Shown here piece after piece: positions 61,427 to 64,000 of a stretch of DNA of 64,000 bases (positions are counted from its first letter, which is position 1; each line of letters starts with the position of its first letter). The stretch comes from Mycobacterium yunnanensis (GTDB lineage Bacteria > Actinomycetota > Actinomycetes > Mycobacteriales > Mycobacteriaceae), in NCBI RefSeq assembly GCF_025823185.1, contig NZ_JACKVK010000008.1, positions 1,104,312 through 1,168,311 of the forward strand. The letters are read 5' to 3'. Below the pieces are notes generated by a model. That model saw only the letters and a list, made by a program, of their open reading frames with translations, searched no databases and was not told the origin of the DNA. The translations under genes and the position numbers were made by a program.

Positions 61427-62326
61427 CTAGGGGAGCCACCCCCGGTAGGCGTCCCATGCCGCGCCGGCAGGGGGAGCGTCATCCCTGGTGACCGTGGCCT
61501 GGATGAGTCCGTAGGGCCGGTCGTCGGCGTTGAACACTTCGTTGTCGTTGGTGAGTCCGAACGGTGTGAGGTCGTAGACGAAGTGGTGCTTGTTCGGCGC
61601 CGAGAGCCGGATCTCCGCGATGAACGGGTAGGTCTCCAGAACCGCCTTGCCCATCTCGAACAGGGTCTGCTGTAGGGCACGTGACTGCACCACCGCGAAT
61701 TGCTTGACCAGTTGAGTCTTGACGCCGACATAGGTGGGTTCCCAGTCGACGTCGGTCGTGGTGAACCGCCATTGGGCGACCAGCGAGGTCGCCATCACGC
61801 GGTCGTGGGTCGGTTCCAGCACGGTGTACGGATCGGTTAGGAACCCGGCGAATTCGGAACCGGTCGACTTCAGGATGACCATGTCCTTGAGTCCGCTGAC
61901 GACGGTCTCGCCGTCGGCGTCGACGGTGATCGCGGCGGTGCGGATCTCTTGACCCTTGCGCACCCAGGTGTGGTCGTGCTCGACGCCGTCGACGACCGCC
62001 CGTTCCCAGGCGTACTCCTCGAGTTCGACCCGGGCGCCGTCCACCGGGCCGACGTCGGCGACGAAGTGCCGGGCCAGGGCCAGACCGTAGTCTTCCACCG
62101 ACAGCAGACCCTTCTCCTTCGCGTAGGCGTAGGCGGTCTGCTTCTGGGTGTCGGTGGGCAGCACCGACGATTGATCGCCGGTCAGGTGCGCGGCGCTGAA
62201 ATCGCCTCGTAGACAGGTGGTTACGTTGACGTCGTGGATCTCGTGACGCGGGGTGTCGCGGTAGACTCTGACCACGCGGGTCTCGGCCTTGCCGTACTGG
62301 TTGCCACCCAGGATGATCTCGGACAC
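61427..62326 (-). CDS. Urate oxidase (uricase)
   Basis: A 299-residue cofactor-free T-fold enzyme that oxidises urate to 5-hydroxyisourate. Active-site regions are LGGNQYGKAETRVVRVYR with the lysine (MSEIILGGNQYGKAE start), VLPTDTQKQTAYAYAKEKG with the threonine, and HTWVRKGQEIRT and LRLSAPNKHHFVYDL-type (here IRLSAPNKHHFVYDLTPFG) stretches. It is the third gene of a four-gene operon read leftward: permease fusion, OHCU decarboxylase, HIU hydrolase, uricase order by transcription is permease first, uricase last. Full length. Confidence 0.93.
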   Translation of the reverse strand: MSEIILGGNQYGKAETRVVRVYRDTPRHEIHDVNVTTCLRGDFSAAHLTGDQSSVLPTDTQKQTAYAYAKEKGLLSVEDYGLALARHFVADVGPVDGARVELEEYAWERAVVDGVEHDHTWVRKGQEIRTAAITVDADGETVVSGLKDMVILKSTGSEFAGFLTDPYTVLEPTHDRVMATSLVAQWRFTTTDVDWEPTYVGVKTQLVKQFAVVQSRALQQTLFEMGKAVLETYPFIAEIRLSAPNKHHFVYDLTPFGLTNDNEVFNADDRPYGLIQATVTRDDAPPAGAAWDAYRGWLP

Positions 62327-62329
62327 CGT

Positions 62330-62650
62330 TCAGCTCCCTCTATAGGTGGAATAGGCGAATGGCGAGAGCAGTACCGGAACATGGTATTTGCCTGTCGCAT
62401 CGGTGATCTCGAAGGCGACGATCACCTCCGGGTAGAACGTCGCGACGTCGAGTGCGGCGAAGTAGGCACCGGTGCCGAAGTGCAGTCGATACACCCCGCT
62501 GGGCAGGTCGCCGCCCAACTGCGCGACGCGGCCGTCGTCATCGGTGGTCCCCGTGGACATGGGTTCACCGTTGGAGCCGGTGAGCGTGACGGCGACGCCG
62601 ACGGCAGGTCTGCCGGACATTGCGTCGAGGACGTGAGTGGACAGGCTCAT
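62330..62650 (-). CDS. 5-hydroxyisourate hydrolase (transthyretin-like)
   Basis: A 106-residue HIUase. The N-terminal histidine motif LSTHVLDAMSGRPAVGVAV and the diagnostic C-terminal YRGS (SPFAYSTYRGS) are both present. It opens the ring of 5-hydroxyisourate to OHCU, the second step after uricase. It lies three bases upstream of the uricase gene on the same strand, so the two are co-transcribed. Confidence 0.93.
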   Translation of the reverse strand: MSLSTHVLDAMSGRPAVGVAVTLTGSNGEPMSTGTTDDDGRVAQLGGDLPSGVYRLHFGTGAYFAALDVATFYPEVIVAFEITDATGKYHVPVLLSPFAYSTYRGS

Positions 62651-62654
62651 GTGG

Positions 62655-63185
62655 TCATCTTGCCTCGGCGTCGGCAGACGGCTCGCTCAGGAGGCGTTCG
62701 AGTCGAAGCCGGTTGATCTTGGCGAGCTCGCTGCGCATCACGCGGCGTTCGGTCGCGGGATCGTTGTGGAGGCGCTCGGTGAGAATGGCCAGCAGTTCCT
62801 CGGCCGAGCGTCCGCTGGCGCACACCAGGTAGACGTACCCGAACTTGTCGTCGTATTCGGCGTTCTTGGCGGCCAATTCGGCCTTGACGGAGTCCCCGGC
62901 CGTCGTCACCGCCGCTTGTTCGCGCGCCGAGGATGCGTTGTCGACCTTGGCGCCAATTCGTGGATGACCGTCCAGGGCGGCGTCGATCTCGGCGTCGGGC
63001 AGTTCGGCCAGCACCCGGTCGGCGCGGTCGAGCAGTGCGTCGACGTCGCGAAACGGCGCGCCCGCGAGTACCCGTCGCGCCCAGATGGTGGACGAGCACA
63101 CGCCGAACAGCACGTTCATCTGCTGTCGATCGCTCAGCCGGGTGAAGCCGTCCAGGCCCAGTCTGTCTCGGGGCAACCCAGACAT
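62655..63185 (-). CDS. OHCU decarboxylase (stand-alone)
   Basis: A 176-residue all-helical enzyme that decarboxylates 2-oxo-4-hydroxy-4-carboxy-5-ureidoimidazoline to S-allantoin. The catalytic histidine is His74 in LDGHPRIGAKV; FGYVYLVCASGRSAEELLAIL and the downstream EL-x-KI helix are family features. It completes the urate-to-allantoin route with the two genes downstream, four bases away. Its ATG directly follows the stop of the permease fusion gene. Confidence 0.9.
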   Translation of the reverse strand: MSGLPRDRLGLDGFTRLSDRQQMNVLFGVCSSTIWARRVLAGAPFRDVDALLDRADRVLAELPDAEIDAALDGHPRIGAKVDNASSAREQAAVTTAGDSVKAELAAKNAEYDDKFGYVYLVCASGRSAEELLAILTERLHNDPATERRVMRSELAKINRLRLERLLSEPSADAEAR

Positions 63186-64000
63186 CTACTGCAGTTCGTT
63201 GAGCCGGCCGAACCGCGCTGCGGCAATCGGATTGGCGTCGGCCACCAGGTCGTCGAAACGGTAGTTTGCAATCTTGGCGATTTCGATGAGCGCGAACGCA
63301 CGCTCGGCGGCAGGGGAGTTGTCGATTCGCGACCAGCCGTTCTTGAGGACCCGGTCGAATCGCTCGGTCTCGCGGGCGCAGATGATCAGCGGAAAGCCGA
63401 AGTGCTCGCGGTACGCGCCGGCCAGATCCACGACGTCATTGTGGTCGTCCTCGTCGAGATTGGACAACGCGACGTGGTCGACGGCCAACGCGTGCCCCGT
63501 CTCGTCCTCGGCGCCGAGGTCGTGAAAGGCGCCGAGCAGCTCGTCTTGTTGCTCCTTCGTGCCCGTCAGCACCGCATCCTGAAAGGCCTCCCGCAGCGCG
63601 GTGGTGCCGGCGAACGGTCGCTGCTCGAAGGCGCGGTCCACTGCCCACGGCACGTCCTGCACCACGTGACCGAACACCTCCGTGAAACGGTCCTTGGTCA
63701 TCGAGTTGACCTCGTCGAGGGTGATCGAACCGCCGCCGGCGACCCGCGGACCGCGCGAGCCGGTGTGGAAGAACACGATGTTGAGCAGGATCGCCGCGAC
63801 CGCGCCGATGCTGATGCCGCTGCCGAAGATCAGGTTCAGGCCCGTCGGCATGGCCTTGGCGAGGTCGGGATAGCTCGTAACCCACAGCGCCAGCGCAAGA
63901 CTGGTGGTGACGATGATGAGGTTGCGGTGGTCGGTGAAGTCGACCTTGCCGAGGGTCTGGATGCCGACGACGGCGACGGTGGCGAACAACGTCAGCGCGG
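63186..64000 (-). CDS. Nucleobase:cation symporter-2 fused to an OHCU decarboxylase-like domain (5' end outside window)
   Basis: The frame is open to the right edge; the last 271 codons are visible. The first about 85 residues are the final membrane segments of an NCS2 (xanthine/urate/uracil permease) protein: ALTLFATVAVVGIQTLGKVDF, then TTSLALALWVTSYP and IGAVAAILLNIVFFHTG. The remaining about 180 residues are an OHCU-decarboxylase fold: FGHVVQDVPWAVDRAFEQRPF, LLGAFHDLGAEDE, AYREHFGFPLIICARE and the C-terminal EIAKIANYRFDDLV. The AHPDLA-type histidine motif is altered to AFHDLG. A transporter tethered to a urate-pathway domain would be unusual. It is the first gene of the urate operon. Confidence 0.82.
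   Translation of the reverse strand, partial: ALTLFATVAVVGIQTLGKVDFTDHRNLIIVTTSLALALWVTSYPDLAKAMPTGLNLIFGSGISIGAVAAILLNIVFFHTGSRGPRVAGGGSITLDEVNSMTKDRFTEVFGHVVQDVPWAVDRAFEQRPFAGTTALREAFQDAVLTGTKEQQDELLGAFHDLGAEDETGHALAVDHVALSNLDEDDHNDVVDLAGAYREHFGFPLIICARETERFDRVLKNGWSRIDNSPAAERAFALIEIAKIANYRFDDLVADANPIAAARFGRLNELQ

Noticed and set aside
1..64000. tRNA, rRNA, CRISPR arrays, insertion sequences, prophage genes
   Set aside because: No tRNA-like cloverleaf, no rRNA stretch, no regularly spaced repeats and no transposase, integrase or phage protein was recognised. I could not run a covariance search, so a small RNA could be missed.

Overview
The window is a very GC-rich stretch of a mycobacterial chromosome, most likely a fast-growing, environmental Mycolicibacterium. 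The main evidence is gene order. Read left to right it follows the Mycobacterium tuberculosis order from Rv3311 down to Rv3286c: Rv3311-like, upp, pmmB, deoD, amiB1, amiA1, Rv3304-like, lpdA, glpD2, Rv3300c-like, nei2, lhr, pcd, Rv3292-like, lrpA, lat, rsbW, sigF. Several blocks absent from that backbone are inserted between these genes. Names and synteny come from memory of these families; no search was run.

Region 1 (1-18.3 kb) is mostly backbone: nucleotide salvage (upp, deoD, pmmB), two M20 amidohydrolases, LpdA, GlpD2 and an RluA-type pseudouridine synthase. Added pieces are two MDR-type dehydrogenases, an HxlR regulator, a two-gene type VII secretion-like pair (EspC-like protein plus a WxG-containing NlpC/P60 hydrolase), and a MarR/AbrB-transporter pair with two clear palindromic operators. 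Region 2 (18.4-24.7 kb) holds a DUF222/HNH (13E12-type) gene broken by a perfect 118-bp tandem duplication, a proline iminopeptidase, a TetR gene divergent from a ferredoxin-reductase/acyl-CoA desaturase pair, and nei2.

Region 3 (24.9-32.3 kb) is the most distinctive. It is a complete eight-gene Nit1C-type cluster (Nit1 nitrilase, MSMEG_0572/0570/0569/0568/0567/0565-type proteins and a second nitrilase-like protein) sitting between nei2 and lhr. This cluster type is linked to nitrogen starvation and cyanide assimilation, but its chemistry is unsolved. Here the second nitrilase-like protein has lost two of three catalytic residues, and the radical SAM protein has an unusual cysteine spacing. 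Region 4 (32.3-37.6 kb) adds an SDR, a DUF2834 membrane protein and a TetR / FAD monooxygenase / DHA2 exporter detoxification module with a well-formed promoter-operator.

Region 5 (37.6-50.8 kb) carries lhr, a PadR-flanked acyl-CoA dehydrogenase / F420-type oxidoreductase operon, a LysR-flanked 3-oxoacid CoA-transferase pair, an SDR and htpG. Region 6 (50.9-55.6 kb) is a lysine catabolism block: lat, lrpA, pcd and a 2-oxoadipate dioxygenase/decarboxylase-type gene. Region 7 (55.6-64 kb) combines a membrane-anchored Mrr-like nuclease, a xanthine dehydrogenase with fused Fe-S and Mo subunits, the rsbW-sigF operon with a SigF-type promoter, and a urate-degradation operon. That operon ends, at the window edge, in a nucleobase permease fused to a second OHCU-decarboxylase-like domain.

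No rRNA, tRNA, CRISPR array, insertion sequence or origin was recognised. Several genes show a -10-like hexamer 6-7 bases before the start codon and no Shine-Dalgarno, as expected for leaderless mycobacterial mRNAs. Two intergenic hairpins share the same ten-base end and may belong to a dispersed palindromic repeat family.
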